64,000 bases of DNA from JAJFHI01 sp050633705 (GCA_050633705.1 JBOEGZ010000002.1:186001-250000); one strand, 5' to 3'. Shown: positions 46,172-55,729, counted from the first letter of the stretch. Numbers and translations: made by a program. Notes: a model not told the origin generated them from the sequence alone.

Positions 46172-46197
46172 GGCTCAATGGAATTCTCCATTGAGCC
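46172..46197. terminator. Bidirectional intrinsic terminator
   Basis: GGCTCAATGGA and TCCATTGAGCC form an 11-bp perfect stem with an ATTC loop. The plus strand continues ATTTTCTTATTTG. On the minus strand the stem is followed by GTTTTTTTTGC, a T8 run. It closes both the DUF2147 gene and the convergent hydrolase gene. Confidence 0.9.
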
Positions 46198-46240
46198 ATT
46201 TTCTTATTTGTTTTTCAATTTTCGTTTCAAAGGTTAGTGA

Positions 46241-47158
46241 TTACTCAGCTGCACCTGACGAACGAAGAATTTCATCGCTTTGAACCGGGGTTGCTTTCGA
46301 CGCTCCCTGATTACGACTTGAGGCAACCTGGTCTTGAGCCGCAAGAATGCCATCAACAAACTCTGCTGTTCTATTGACGACGTGTTCACGTTGGCGATCA
46401 AGTGTCACCATATGATAGGAATCGTCCAAAACGACCATTTCTGTTGGGCCCTTGATTGAGCGCATCAATTCAAAGCTATTTGAAATGTCGCTCATATCAT
46501 CTTCACGCGAATGCATGAAAAGCGTTTTGTTTTGGATCTTTGCCAAGCCCTTGCGTACTTCACGACCCAACCAACGCAACTCAATCAGCTTGCCTCCGCG
46601 AATACCGATGGCGTCTGCCAATGAAACGCTTTGGCTCTCCATCATATCAAACCAGAACTTTCGGATGCGATCATCTTTAATGCCGTAGGGTAAGCTCTTC
46701 GACATCATGAATAGATTTGCAAACCACTTTTGACGAATGAGTGCTGTTAGTTTGAAGTATTTTGGAATACCCGAACCATTTGGCCAAAGTGTCGGTGCGT
46801 AAAGCGACAGCGCTTCGATCTCGTCGCCATATTGCTGAGCTAGGCGCAACGAAAGAACAGCACCAGTCGATAAGCCACCGACAATGACACGATCGCAATT
46901 GCTTTTCAGCTCAAGATAGGCCTTCTCAACCGTTCCATACCAATCTTGCCAGGTCGACAATCCCTCAAGATCTGAACCACCAGCAAGACCAGGAACAAAC
47001 GGACAGCTCACCGTATAACCTTGACGAGCAAGCCCCTGAGCCAAAAACCGCAAGGTCATAGGAGATCCGCCAAGTCCGTGTACCAGCAAAAAACCTACAG
47101 AACCGCCTTCGCTGTAAAAACTATCGCTTGTTCTGGTGTTTTTATTCTTGTTATTCAT
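46241..47158 (-). CDS. Alpha/beta hydrolase (carboxylesterase / monoacylglycerol-lipase type)
   Basis: A 305-residue serine hydrolase without a signal peptide. The oxyanion region is LLVHGLGGSPMTLRFLAQGLARQGYTV, the nucleophile elbow is GGLSTG (S97), the acid is in HSREDDMSDI (D220 or D221) and the base is in DSYHMVTLD (H249). This is the pattern of Est30/thermophilic monoacylglycerol lipase enzymes. The natural ester is not known. The C-terminal 40 residues are Ala/Gln/Ser-rich. Upstream, a 21-bp perfect palindrome overlaps the predicted promoter (47227-47254), so the gene is probably under a repressor. Confidence 0.9.
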   Translation of the reverse strand: MNNKNKNTRTSDSFYSEGGSVGFLLVHGLGGSPMTLRFLAQGLARQGYTVSCPFVPGLAGGSDLEGLSTWQDWYGTVEKAYLELKSNCDRVIVGGLSTGAVLSLRLAQQYGDEIEALSLYAPTLWPNGSGIPKYFKLTALIRQKWFANLFMMSKSLPYGIKDDRIRKFWFDMMESQSVSLADAIGIRGGKLIELRWLGREVRKGLAKIQNKTLFMHSREDDMSDISNSFELMRSIKGPTEMVVLDDSYHMVTLDRQREHVVNRTAEFVDGILAAQDQVASSRNQGASKATPVQSDEILRSSGAAE

Positions 47159-48260
47159 GCTCTTAACAAAACTCGCTCATACGCAGACCTCATAAAACTA
47201 GGCCACCCAGTGCTGGGAAGCAAAGAGTTATATTTGGTTGAAGACTTCAACCAATGGTCTCGCTTCATCTCACTCGCAAGAGTTTGCCCCGCCATTTGGC
47301 CTGGCCCCCCACGAACTATCATTTGTTTTTCACTGCCTAAATTTCCGACTTCTCGGTCGTGAAATCATTGGTAACGCAGTGAAAATTAGAAACCGTAAAC
47401 AACGACATTTGACGTTTTTCGCCTTAAAGCCGCTGTTGCTCAGGGCAGAGTAATGGCCATCTGATTAAAGTTTTACGATAGGTCACGCTGCCGCAACTGA
47501 AATTCAACTGCCGAATGATTGATTTTTTCACGACGCTTTTTATTTCGTCCAAAAACCACTCAGGAAACTGCGCAGTAGGCTGACGCAGACAATGCCAACC
47601 TATAAAAAATCATCTATTTACAACCGCTTAACTTCCTGTCGATGGGGGAACAATCTTGCCCAATCGAACACGACAACCAACAAATTGAGCTCCTTTTAAA
47701 CGGTCTAAAAGCGTATAATTTGCCGCGCTATTACGTTTTTGAAACAACGATCAAAACATATGTCCAATTCTTTACCGGCCAATTATCTTTCTATTCGACA
47801 AAAACCATAATCTGTTTCTTTCCGAGGCTGTCGATCCACTATTATTATGATTAATCAGGATTTTTTCGACACAATTTAAAACCGACCCGCCAAAACACGC
47901 CGTTTGCGGTCAAAAACCACCGTAGATGCAACAGACGAATGACTTAGCCAGGTTGTCGCAGCAATTTGGTGCGGTGAAATTGGGTGAGATAAAATTGGAC
48001 AGGCTTGAGGGCGCCACTTTCGGATTGGCACATTACGGACGGCATCATTCTCAACTGCGCGCAAACCTAGGGTCGAAAGTGCGTATTGTAGGCCCCATCC
48101 TTAACAATCGAGCGACCAACCCATTCAACCAGATTTCTGCAAATATCGTCATGCAAACCGCTCATTTCCCCGCAATAGTCACACTGCGAGTAATACGATT
48201 GTTACGCGCAGCGTTAAATGCAAAGACCAAGCGCAATAGACAGGTGGAGCAACATATCAA
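47159..48260. other. Long intergenic region (1.1 kb) with the hydrolase promoter
   Basis: It holds the palindromic promoter at its left end and otherwise no convincing gene. Short ORFs on both strands (70-113 codons) lack start sites with ribosome binding sites, signal or domain features. The middle (about 47500-47900) is AT-rich with T-runs, which could hide a small RNA. The right end carries the leader of the 647-residue protein, with GGTGGAG at 48243-48249. Confidence 0.5.
47227..47254 (-). promoter_or_regulatory. Promoter with a 21-bp perfect palindrome (probable operator)
   Basis: On the minus strand a -35 TTGGTT (47249-47254) and a -10 TATAAC (47227-47232) are 16 bp apart. The sequence 47234-47254 is a perfect palindrome, TTGGTTGAAG and CTTCAACCAA around one base, which covers the -35 box and most of the spacer. 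A repressor bound there would block RNA polymerase. The hydrolase start is 76 bp downstream, and a 5-bp hairpin (CCCAG/CTGGG, 47206-47217) lies in the leader. Confidence 0.6.
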
Positions 48261-50204
48261 GTGCTGAGACTGCAAACCCCAATCTCGTATGCTCTTGCCG
48301 CGATTATTGGGCTTTTCCCAATTCTACAAACGATCGCAGGTTCCCGTTCAGCAATGGCGGCCCCCCCACAAGGGCAGCTGAGCCGCGAAGCCTATGAGGC
48401 TTGCCAAACGCAGGATGAGGAAGCTTTCCGAAATGCGATCGAAGACATCACCACGACTGCCTTTGAAAACGGCACCGCAAATTTCGACTATAACGCCGCG
48501 GTTGGTGACGCATGGCGTAAAATTCGCCTCGGCTCCACCATCGATGCTCAAGTCGACATCGTCGTCACCGAAGTGAAGGGTGAGACCAGTTGGGGCAATC
48601 TCATTCGTTCGCTTGCAGACAAAGAACGCGCCAAAGACCTCGCAACGACTGTCGCCGAACGCGTTTATCGATCTGACGAAGTCAAAACCGGAATCGAAAA
48701 ACTCGCCGTATTTGTCAGTCAAGATATCGGTCGCCAAGTTGAGATCACCGCAAACGATGCCGCACGACCGGCGCTTGATTGCCTGCGCGCTTTTTTAGGG
48801 CCGCGTTACGGTCAGACCATTGCAACCGCCGTCACCGGAAAAGCAAAACAGGATTTTGCAGTCGATTCCGACAAAAACAGCGTCGATGTAACGTCTGGCG
48901 ATGTATTAAAACAATCGGCTGGTGGCCTCACGGGTGCTGCTATTCTTCTGGTCCGTCGCCAACTTGCAAACATGGCGCGACGCATTGGTGCGCGGATTGT
49001 CGGAAGCGTTTTATCGCGTCTGGTGTCGGTCGTCGCTGGAGGAGTTGGCGTCGTTCTCATTGCCAAAGATTTATGGGAACTGCGCAACGGCGTTCTACCG
49101 ATCATTGCCACCGAAATGAAATCTGAAGAAACGAAGGAAAAAGTCCGCGAAGAGGTCGCAAAAAGCCTACGCACTGAATTGCAAGCTCAGGTTCGCCAAG
49201 TCGCGTCCGATTCCTCTCGGCGGATTATTGGTATCTGGCAAGAGTTCAAAAGTGCTCACAACGCAGCACTGGACTTGGCAGATAGAAACTCCGAATTCAA
49301 ATCCTTTCTCGATAACGTACGCCCCAAACACCTGCCGCAACTCGATGAAGTCATCTCGTTGCTGCGCCGGTCTGAAGGCGAAGCTGGCATAATCAAACGC
49401 CTTTCAAATGGCAGCCTGGAACAGGCCGTCAAGCAACTGCCAGCATCTGGTATGACGATCGCGCGTGAAACTCAAAGTGTGGACGATGCGATCCAATGGC
49501 ACGCCTTAGCTGGCGCTTCACTCGATACCGTTGTCTCTAACGGACTGCACCGTACAACGCGCCCGACAGCCTTAACGAAAACGTCGCTGAGCAAGATACT
49601 CGCACTTGGCGATTCAGCCGCCATGACTCGCCTTGCCGCATTGAATCAGGAAAACCGAGCGGTTTTGCTCAACTTAGAGCAAGCTGATCTCTTCAAACTT
49701 GCAACACGCCTGACGAAGAGTGAGCTACAAACACTTTCGGCTTACCTCACTGGCCTTGATCAGATCCCCCGGCAACGCATATTGCGCACCGTCGCTGATA
49801 ATCCATCATCCATGGCAGCCTTAAGCTCTGAACGCGTTCGTCGTGCGATTGTTCGCAGTCACGATCAGAATGCTGCCGTGGCGATGATGTTGCGCGCCGA
49901 TCAGGGATTCGATCCCAAAGCTGCAACAAAAGACGTCAAACTTGTCTGGGACGGCCACGTAAACGCAGTGTTGATGTGGGAAAAACACCCCATTCTGGTC
50001 GTAGCAGCACTTATTGTCCTACTTATCTTCGTCTTGATGCTAAGGCGGATTTTTACCCCTCGTCGAAAACTGAACACAAAAGAAGTGGCTGGCAAAAAAA
50101 ATGCCGGCTCTACAGCTGGCGGGGACAATGGCGAGCCTCACGCCGTCAGGGACACCGCCAACTCTGAGGCCGGTGGGACAAATGCCGGTTCTGAGGCTGA
50201 CTGA
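48261..50204 (+). CDS. Large membrane protein of unknown function
   Basis: A 647-residue protein I do not recognise. It starts with GTG behind GGTGGAG. There is an N-terminal signal or helix (about 9-33, ending SAMAAPP). An exported helical region with two or three cysteines follows, then hydrophobic Gly/Val-rich segments near residues 215-275 (SAGGLTGAAILLVRRQLANMARR and LVSVVAGGVGVVLIAKDLWELR). A long helical region rich in Ser, Arg, Leu and Ala follows, then one clear helix near 578-598 (ILVVAALIVLLIFVLMLRRIF) and a Gly/Asn/Ala/Glu-rich disordered tail. The repeated pattern of short Leu/Ala helices in 380-560 suggests helical repeats. Similar long helical envelope proteins are seen in Hyphomicrobiales, but I cannot give a function. 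Confidence 0.75.
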   Translation: MLRLQTPISYALAAIIGLFPILQTIAGSRSAMAAPPQGQLSREAYEACQTQDEEAFRNAIEDITTTAFENGTANFDYNAAVGDAWRKIRLGSTIDAQVDIVVTEVKGETSWGNLIRSLADKERAKDLATTVAERVYRSDEVKTGIEKLAVFVSQDIGRQVEITANDAARPALDCLRAFLGPRYGQTIATAVTGKAKQDFAVDSDKNSVDVTSGDVLKQSAGGLTGAAILLVRRQLANMARRIGARIVGSVLSRLVSVVAGGVGVVLIAKDLWELRNGVLPIIATEMKSEETKEKVREEVAKSLRTELQAQVRQVASDSSRRIIGIWQEFKSAHNAALDLADRNSEFKSFLDNVRPKHLPQLDEVISLLRRSEGEAGIIKRLSNGSLEQAVKQLPASGMTIARETQSVDDAIQWHALAGASLDTVVSNGLHRTTRPTALTKTSLSKILALGDSAAMTRLAALNQENRAVLLNLEQADLFKLATRLTKSELQTLSAYLTGLDQIPRQRILRTVADNPSSMAALSSERVRRAIVRSHDQNAAVAMMLRADQGFDPKAATKDVKLVWDGHVNAVLMWEKHPILVVAALIVLLIFVLMLRRIFTPRRKLNTKEVAGKKNAGSTAGGDNGEPHAVRDTANSEAGGTNAGSEAD

Positions 50205-50526
50205 GCCACTCCGACATCACCAACAACCAGCAGCAAGCCTAAGAAAAGTTGCAAAAGCCAAAACTTCTCTAAATGTCGCATCCGCGGTCAGCCAACCGCT
50301 TGCTATTACGCCCGGTTTTTCCAACTCAATCCAAAATACAAGGCAACTTCCCCATTGATCTTCTGTGGCACAGAATCCAGTTGCCCGGCGTTTATGCACA
50401 GGGAGCTAGTTGGCAGACTTGGCACACTGTCGTATCGACTTCAGCAGAATAATTTTGAATTTAGCGGTCGCGCGTATTTGCCCGCGCGACGCTCAATAAT
50501 GACCTACGGGGATCGAGGAGAACGGC
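50205..50526. other. Intergenic region with a GC hairpin
   Basis: A 322-bp gap between the 647-residue gene and the small membrane protein gene. It holds an 8-bp perfect hairpin GTCGCGCG / CGCGCGAC with loop TATTTGCC (50467-50490), about 37 bp before the next start and without a T-run. A possible weak promoter (TTGGCA, 17 bp, TATCGA) lies near 50410-50438. No gene is visible. Confidence 0.5.
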
Positions 50527-50700
50527 ATGGGACTTAGAGCACCAGGAATTCTAACTTTCATTATTTCAATTGTTTTGACAGTCATGGTCGTACTTATGAA
50601 GTTTTTCAGCGCCGAGATTCCTTTGCTGTCAGGCCATGAATTCTGGGTACTGCTTGTCGCACAGCTCATCCTCATCATTGGTTGCATGGTTCGCGCGTAA
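50527..50700 (+). CDS. 57-residue small membrane protein
   Basis: The ATG at 50527 has GGAG 6 nt upstream (50517-50520) and the frame ends at TAA 50698-50700. The product MGLRAPGILTFIISIVLTVM... has two hydrophobic segments (about 8-25 and 38-54) around a short polar loop (KFFSAEIPLLSGHEF). Short proteins beginning MGLRAPGIL are, to my knowledge, conserved in Hyphomicrobiales, with unknown function. The good ribosome binding site and the membrane pattern support it. Confidence 0.75.
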   Translation: MGLRAPGILTFIISIVLTVMVVLMKFFSAEIPLLSGHEFWVLLVAQLILIIGCMVRA

Positions 50701-50852
50701 TCGCTGCACCGCAACAATTTCGCAGTCTCGCTGGATGAAGTGGGGCTTTTCGAAATACCAAATGAACAATGCAATGTTTTTCTGTGTGCCCTACTGTCGC
50801 GCGGCAACCGGTAGACTGGTTAGGTGTTATTTTTAGTGGCTCTACTGTTCGC

Positions 50853-51167
50853 ATGAAATGGCATCGCATACCTTTAACCTATATTGCACGCTTACGTCGC
50901 GCTCGGCGTAGAGCTGGCATTGGCCCGGCTATCGCCGCTGCAGCATTAATTACGCTTGTTGCAGCGCTTGCAGCTATTGCAGGTTTTAAAGCTCGCAAAG
51001 TTGAAATCACGAGCCGCCCGATAAGTTTTACAATCTCAGCCGAGCCATCGTCGGCCGGTCGATCAACGGGTCGATCAACTGCATCACCAAAGTTGGCACC
51101 AACCGCTGTGATTAAGACTTCAACGTCTTCTGATGACGCTCACAATTTTTCAAAAACGAACAACTGA
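50853..51167 (+). CDS. Possible small membrane-anchored protein
   Basis: A 104-residue frame from ATG 50853, with a basic N-region (LRRARRRAGIG), one Ala/Leu-rich membrane helix (about 25-46, AIAAAALITLVAALAAIAGF) and a Ser/Thr/Lys-rich, probably disordered tail. No clear ribosome binding site is seen, and I do not recognise the family. It is accepted with low confidence because the helix is well formed and it ends 32 bp before the convergent pabBC gene. Confidence 0.4.
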   Translation: MKWHRIPLTYIARLRRARRRAGIGPAIAAAALITLVAALAAIAGFKARKVEITSRPISFTISAEPSSAGRSTGRSTASPKLAPTAVIKTSTSSDDAHNFSKTNN

Positions 51168-51199
51168 TCGAGCGCACGACAGTGCGCCACAAAGACGGC

Positions 51200-53047
51200 T
51201 TACGTTTCGATACGTTCGGCCCGCACCAGCCCGCGCACAGAGTTGCCTAAGTAGACTTCCTCTCCACTGGTGAGATCTTCGACGCTCAGTTCAGCCTCTC
51301 GAGCTTCCCCACTGCTCAAAAGACGCGCGCGCAATGTTCCCGGCAAAAGGCCAACTGACAACGGCGGGGTGAGCAAGACACCGTTACGTTTGATAAAAAT
51401 ATTCGTGCGACTGCCCTCTGCGAGCGCGCCATTCTTGTTCAAATAGACAACGTCGTCCGTTCCACAAGTTTGTGAATAGTGTTGCCACTCTCGGTCATAC
51501 ATCTCCCGGCGCGTTGTTTTATGGAACAAAAATGGGTTGTCAGGGTCGAGCCGCGTTGGCGAAACAATATAGCGCATCACAGCTTCTGGATCTGGCTCAG
51601 GTATAACCGTTGTCGTAACAGATACCGCTCCATCTTCAGATAGCAACGTGCGAACGCGCTGGCGTTTGTCTGCCATTTGCGAGATCTTGGCATCCAGCTC
51701 GACTGCGACTTTTTCTAGGTCCAGTTGATAGCTGAAATATTCTGCGGAGGCCGCCAAACGTGCCATGTGTTCATCGCGCAACCAGATACCTTCGCCAGGT
51801 ACAAAAAGCATTGTTTCAATCAACTCGAAAATTTTTGGTGGGTCTGTCAAAAATTTCATCTTGAGTAGACATTCTGCATATTCTCGTTCGCCTACTGAAT
51901 CGTATACGACACCAGAACCAATACCCATCTCACCGGTACCGTCACGAAACACCACAGGTGTACGAATGGCGACATTAAACAACGATGCGCCGCTGGGAGA
52001 CACATGCCCAATCGCGCCACAATAAACACCGCGCGGCTCATCCTCTAATTCGCGGATTAGTTCCATGGCGCGAATTTTCGGCGCGCCTGTTATCGACCCC
52101 GGCGGGAAGATGGCCTGCAGCACTCGGCTAAGGCTAATACCTTCCAACAACTCGGCTTCTACTCCCGACGTCATTTGATGCAACGTTTTAAATGTCTCGA
52201 CCGTGAACAAGTCACTGACCGTCACGCTTCCTGTTTTTGCTACCCGCCCCAGATCATTGCGCATGAGATCAACGATCATAAGGTTTTCTGCGCGTTGCTT
52301 TACGTCCGTTGCAAGTTCATGGCGTTGTGCAGCATCGTCCGCGATAATACCGCGCCGCGAAGCCGTGCCTTTCATCGGCCGTGTTGTGATTTGGCGCCCA
52401 TCTTGTTCAATAAACAATTCTGGCGACGCTGAGAGAATCGTAACGGCGCCTGTATCAACGATCCCGCCATATGCGACACGCTGTTTCTGGCGCAAATCTG
52501 CGTAAAACGTCAAAGGTGATCCGGTCAATTCAAAGCGCGCCTTGAATGTCAAATTCAGCTGATAGATATCGCCGGATCGAATGTTCTTTTGCACCTCTTG
52601 AAAGCGCTTCAAATATGCGGCGCGATCCCAGGCGTGAGACACATTGGAAAATTCGTAACTGCCACTCTTTTTATGTTCAGCCAGCCAATTGTCGACGTCA
52701 TCGTGCGTCATCTCACGCGGTGATTTATAAAGGCCAAACCAGACCAATGGCATATTATGCTTGGCGGGAATTAGGTGGGCGATTTTCGGCTCGAGAATAT
52801 AGCCGGCTTCGTAGGAGAGATAACCTGCTGCATGCAGACCGCTCTCCACGCCTTGTTCAACTTTTTGAATTGCCGCTACGACACCGCTGGGTTGATCCGT
52901 TGTAATAATCTCGATGGGATCTTCAAACAGCAGCGTTGGCGCACCTGACCCCGTGCTGTTGTCCAACAACACGAACGTTTCCGCCAGCCCATCAATCGTT
53001 TCATGTCGGCTTAAACCGATCTTTGTTTTTTTTGTTATTGAAGTCAT
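51200..53047 (-). CDS. pabB: Fused aminodeoxychorismate synthase component I and aminodeoxychorismate lyase (PabB-PabC)
   Basis: A 615-residue fusion that makes p-aminobenzoate for folate. PabB is about residues 1-400, with the nucleophile lysine in RPMKGTA (K226), PPGSITGAPK and IGSGVVYDS. PabC, a fold-type IV PLP enzyme, is about 405-615, with the PLP lysine in FHKTTRREMY (K510) and NGALAEGSRTNIF. The glutamine amidotransferase PabA is not in the window. The ATG start overlaps the GT39 stop by 4 bp (ATGA), so a folate enzyme is translated together with an envelope glycosyltransferase, which is odd. Confidence 0.94.
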   Translation of the reverse strand: MTSITKKTKIGLSRHETIDGLAETFVLLDNSTGSGAPTLLFEDPIEIITTDQPSGVVAAIQKVEQGVESGLHAAGYLSYEAGYILEPKIAHLIPAKHNMPLVWFGLYKSPREMTHDDVDNWLAEHKKSGSYEFSNVSHAWDRAAYLKRFQEVQKNIRSGDIYQLNLTFKARFELTGSPLTFYADLRQKQRVAYGGIVDTGAVTILSASPELFIEQDGRQITTRPMKGTASRRGIIADDAAQRHELATDVKQRAENLMIVDLMRNDLGRVAKTGSVTVSDLFTVETFKTLHQMTSGVEAELLEGISLSRVLQAIFPPGSITGAPKIRAMELIRELEDEPRGVYCGAIGHVSPSGASLFNVAIRTPVVFRDGTGEMGIGSGVVYDSVGEREYAECLLKMKFLTDPPKIFELIETMLFVPGEGIWLRDEHMARLAASAEYFSYQLDLEKVAVELDAKISQMADKRQRVRTLLSEDGAVSVTTTVIPEPDPEAVMRYIVSPTRLDPDNPFLFHKTTRREMYDREWQHYSQTCGTDDVVYLNKNGALAEGSRTNIFIKRNGVLLTPPLSVGLLPGTLRARLLSSGEAREAELSVEDLTSGEEVYLGNSVRGLVRAERIET

Positions 53048-54561
53048 TCCTTCTTATAGCCGGAAAGCGCATAAAACACGACCTCTCGTTTTCGATATCG
53101 CGCCGCGTCACCTTGAGCGATACCTAGCCGTTTGACCTCGCCAAATTGTTTTAACACCGGGCTGCCAGCACCTTGTGTACTAACAAACAATACGCGGTCT
53201 TCTCCATCCCCTCGAAATGGGCGCATCAGTTGATAATGATCGCGTGCGGTTTCTCCCTCACGCCAGGCAAAAACAGGGATCTGGACATCTCGCAAATAAT
53301 AGATCAACTGCGCGACATGCGAGCGCTTGTCAGCGATCACCGCAGTGAACGGTTGTCCATCAGATGTGGCACGATCAATTCTGTCTTTGGTTGCCTCGGC
53401 GAAAGCTTCCCACCCCAGGGTACGCGCAAAGGGGTTTTTGTCACCCGGCCATCGAAACGTGAACGTTCCAGCATGCGTTGTGCCAACAATCAGCAGTGCG
53501 AGAAAACCAAGATGCAGCGCAAATGACGCTGACAGCCATCGCCAACTTGCAAGGCGAACGAATGCAGCCGTGACCAAAACGCTAGCGGCGACGTAAGAAA
53601 CCGCAGCCCAGTTTGCGTGCGCACGCGAGAGAAATGCCTGAACGGTAATGATACAAATAATCGGCAAGGCAAAGGTCAACAAGAACCGGTCTGCTTCAGC
53701 TAGTCCTTCTTTCCAGGCGCGCCATACAATAACAAGAAAAACGCCAAACAGAATGGGACCAAACACACCAAATTGAGCCAGAAAAAACTCTGCAGCCTTG
53801 TTTGGATGAACCAACGGCCCACCCCAATTCGCATTATCAGCCGTGTGCGAAACCGTCGCAAACTGGTGATCAAAGTTCCAAATAATGTTTGGAACCAACA
53901 TCATGAAGCCAAGCCCCAGCGCCACCCAAATCCGCGGATCCTTCAACACATCACGACGCTCTGGCGTTACTATTAAATAAATTGCCGTACATAAGACGAA
54001 GAACGCCATGGCATACTTGGCATTGAGTCCAAACCCTAAACTCAGACCAAGCATCAGGGCCGGCAACCAACTTTTCGATTGCAACAGCCAAACAAGTGCA
54101 AGCAAAGCCAGCGCCCAGAAAAACAATAACGGCACGTCAGTTGAGATGAGGCTTGATGACAATGAAACCGCTGGCAAGGTTGCATACAATAGGCCGGCGA
54201 TGACACCCACTCGCAAGTCGTACAGCGCGCGCGCCAGCAAACAAATAACGATTGCTGTCGCAGTATGCAGCAACGGTGATGGCAGCCGGATGCAAAATTC
54301 TGACAGACCACAAACCTCTGTTGCCGTCCGGATCACACCAGCGATAACTGCGGGTTTCGAATAGTATCCAAAATCGAGGTTCTGGCTCCAAAACCAGTAT
54401 TGGGCCTCGTCGTAGAACAAATCCGTCACATTCATCTTGAGCGCAAATATCCGCAGCGCCAGTAGAACGGATAAGCCTATGATGAAGCCTGCAAGCCAAA
54501 CGGCCGGAGATTGTGTCTCCGACGCTTTAAGCTCAGAAGTTAAATTTGCCCCCTTTGGCAT
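53044..54561 (-). CDS. GT39/ArnT-like membrane glycosyltransferase
   Basis: A protein of about 505 residues with 10-12 membrane helices. The N-terminal loop DLFYDEAQYWFWSQNLDFGYYSKP holds the acidic pair used by GT39/GT83 transferases such as ArnT, PMT and the rhizobial RgtA-C galacturonosyl transferases, which use a lipid-phosphate sugar as donor. STDVPLLFFWALALLAL is also typical. The periplasmic C-terminal part (AVIADKRSHVAQLIYYLRD) is likely the acceptor end. The ATG at 54561 follows AGGGG by 8 nt; an upstream extension to 54585 is possible. Divergent from the GT2 and LABN genes, which probably supply its donor. Confidence 0.85.
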   Translation of the reverse strand: MPKGANLTSELKASETQSPAVWLAGFIIGLSVLLALRIFALKMNVTDLFYDEAQYWFWSQNLDFGYYSKPAVIAGVIRTATEVCGLSEFCIRLPSPLLHTATAIVICLLARALYDLRVGVIAGLLYATLPAVSLSSSLISTDVPLLFFWALALLALVWLLQSKSWLPALMLGLSLGFGLNAKYAMAFFVLCTAIYLIVTPERRDVLKDPRIWVALGLGFMMLVPNIIWNFDHQFATVSHTADNANWGGPLVHPNKAAEFFLAQFGVFGPILFGVFLVIVWRAWKEGLAEADRFLLTFALPIICIITVQAFLSRAHANWAAVSYVAASVLVTAAFVRLASWRWLSASFALHLGFLALLIVGTTHAGTFTFRWPGDKNPFARTLGWEAFAEATKDRIDRATSDGQPFTAVIADKRSHVAQLIYYLRDVQIPVFAWREGETARDHYQLMRPFRGDGEDRVLFVSTQGAGSPVLKQFGEVKRLGIAQGDAARYRKREVVFYALSGYKKE

Positions 54562-54784
54562 ATGGCAGCCCCTTAAACGATGCACTTAAGTGTGATGTAC
54601 GACAAAATTCAACAAACAAACAGTGGTTTACAAGCTTGAGCCGACAGCGAAAAGCCTGATATTCTAACTTTGAAATTGCCCTCGGCTGACGAACAGCCAA
54701 AATCCCATCACCGGCCATACTGGTTTCGTGTCCGTTTCCGGACCTTTTCTGTCGGTCAGTGCAACCAAGACATTAGGAGCTTAA

Positions 54785-55537
54785 ATGCGTATTTCGGTCG
54801 TCATCCCGGCCCTCAACGAAGCCGGAAACATTGGCCGTCTGGTTGAAGAAACCTACACGCATGTCCCCAGTGAGATGCTAAGTGAAGTCCTGGTCGTTGA
54901 CGATGGCAGCGACGATACGACACCCGACGAGATTCGCGCCCTTATCGCGTCTGGTCAGTATCAAGGCCTGCGATATCTGCGCCACTCCGAGCGTTCCGGC
55001 CAAAGTGCAGCGCTGAGAACCGGCATCACTGTTGCCAAATGCCCAATCATCGCAACAATGGACGGAGACGGACAGAATGATCCGCGCGATATCCCCCGCA
55101 TGGTTGCCCGGATCGGCCAGCCAGGTAGCGATGGGCCTGCGCTTATCAATGGTTGGCGAAAAGACCGCAAGGCCGAAGGCTCGAAGCGATGGGCATCGAA
55201 GGCCGCCAATTGGATACGCGACAAAGTCCTAGACGACGGCTGTCACGATAGTGGTTGTGGGATCAAGGTCTATTGGCGCGATGTCTTTCTGCGCTTGCCT
55301 TTTTTCACAAGCATGCACCGCTATCTACCGGCCCTATTCCTGACCTATGGTCATCGCTTTGAGCATGAAGTTGTCAATGATCGCCCGCGCGAAGCAGGCG
55401 TGTCGAAATACAACAACCTTAATCGTGCGCTCGTTGGCCTATATGACCTCATTGGTGTGAGCTGGATTAGGCGGCGCACGAAGACGCCACATATCTCAGT
55501 TGCTGAGCCCGCGCTGCCACGCGGCACGGACCATTAA
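54785..55537 (+). CDS. GT2 family glycosyltransferase (polyprenyl-phosphate sugar synthase type)
   Basis: A 250-residue GT-A fold enzyme, related to dolichol-phosphate mannose synthase and ArnC. It begins ISVVIPALNEAGNIGRLVEETY; the nucleotide-sugar Asp residues are in VVDDGSDDT and MDGDGQNDP, and SKYNNLNRALVGLYDLIGV near the end is the typical acceptor-side motif. No C-terminal membrane helices are fused, so it probably works with a membrane partner, the nearby LABN protein being a candidate. AGGAG lies 6 nt before the ATG. It likely makes the lipid-linked sugar for the GT39 enzyme. Confidence 0.88.
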   Translation: MRISVVIPALNEAGNIGRLVEETYTHVPSEMLSEVLVVDDGSDDTTPDEIRALIASGQYQGLRYLRHSERSGQSAALRTGITVAKCPIIATMDGDGQNDPRDIPRMVARIGQPGSDGPALINGWRKDRKAEGSKRWASKAANWIRDKVLDDGCHDSGCGIKVYWRDVFLRLPFFTSMHRYLPALFLTYGHRFEHEVVNDRPREAGVSKYNNLNRALVGLYDLIGVSWIRRRTKTPHISVAEPALPRGTDH

Positions 55538-55591
55538 CACTTTTGCCAGCTTTTTAACGGCCATCCGGCTGGCCAAATGCCATCATCTATG

Positions 55592-55611
55592 ACACCTGTC
55601 CGGTCAGGTGT
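55592..55611. terminator. Hairpin after the GT2 gene
   Basis: ACACCTG and CAGGTGT form a 7-bp stem around TCCGGT, followed by TTTG. It may weakly terminate the GT2 transcript or process it before the LABN gene 119 bp downstream. Confidence 0.4.
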
Positions 55612-55729
55612 TTGCGAGGCAATCCCCAAAACCGGGCCGAAGCCCTGCCCGGCCATCTTAAACGACCGAGAACGCACAAACCCGAGGACAACCTGACCAG
55701 CGCAATCCGTTGGCAAATTCTGATGTATC

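Noticed and set aside
47238..48267. Short frames in the 1.1-kb gap before the 647-residue gene
   Set aside because: No ribosome binding sites, signal peptides or known motifs; the composition is unlike the neighbouring genes.
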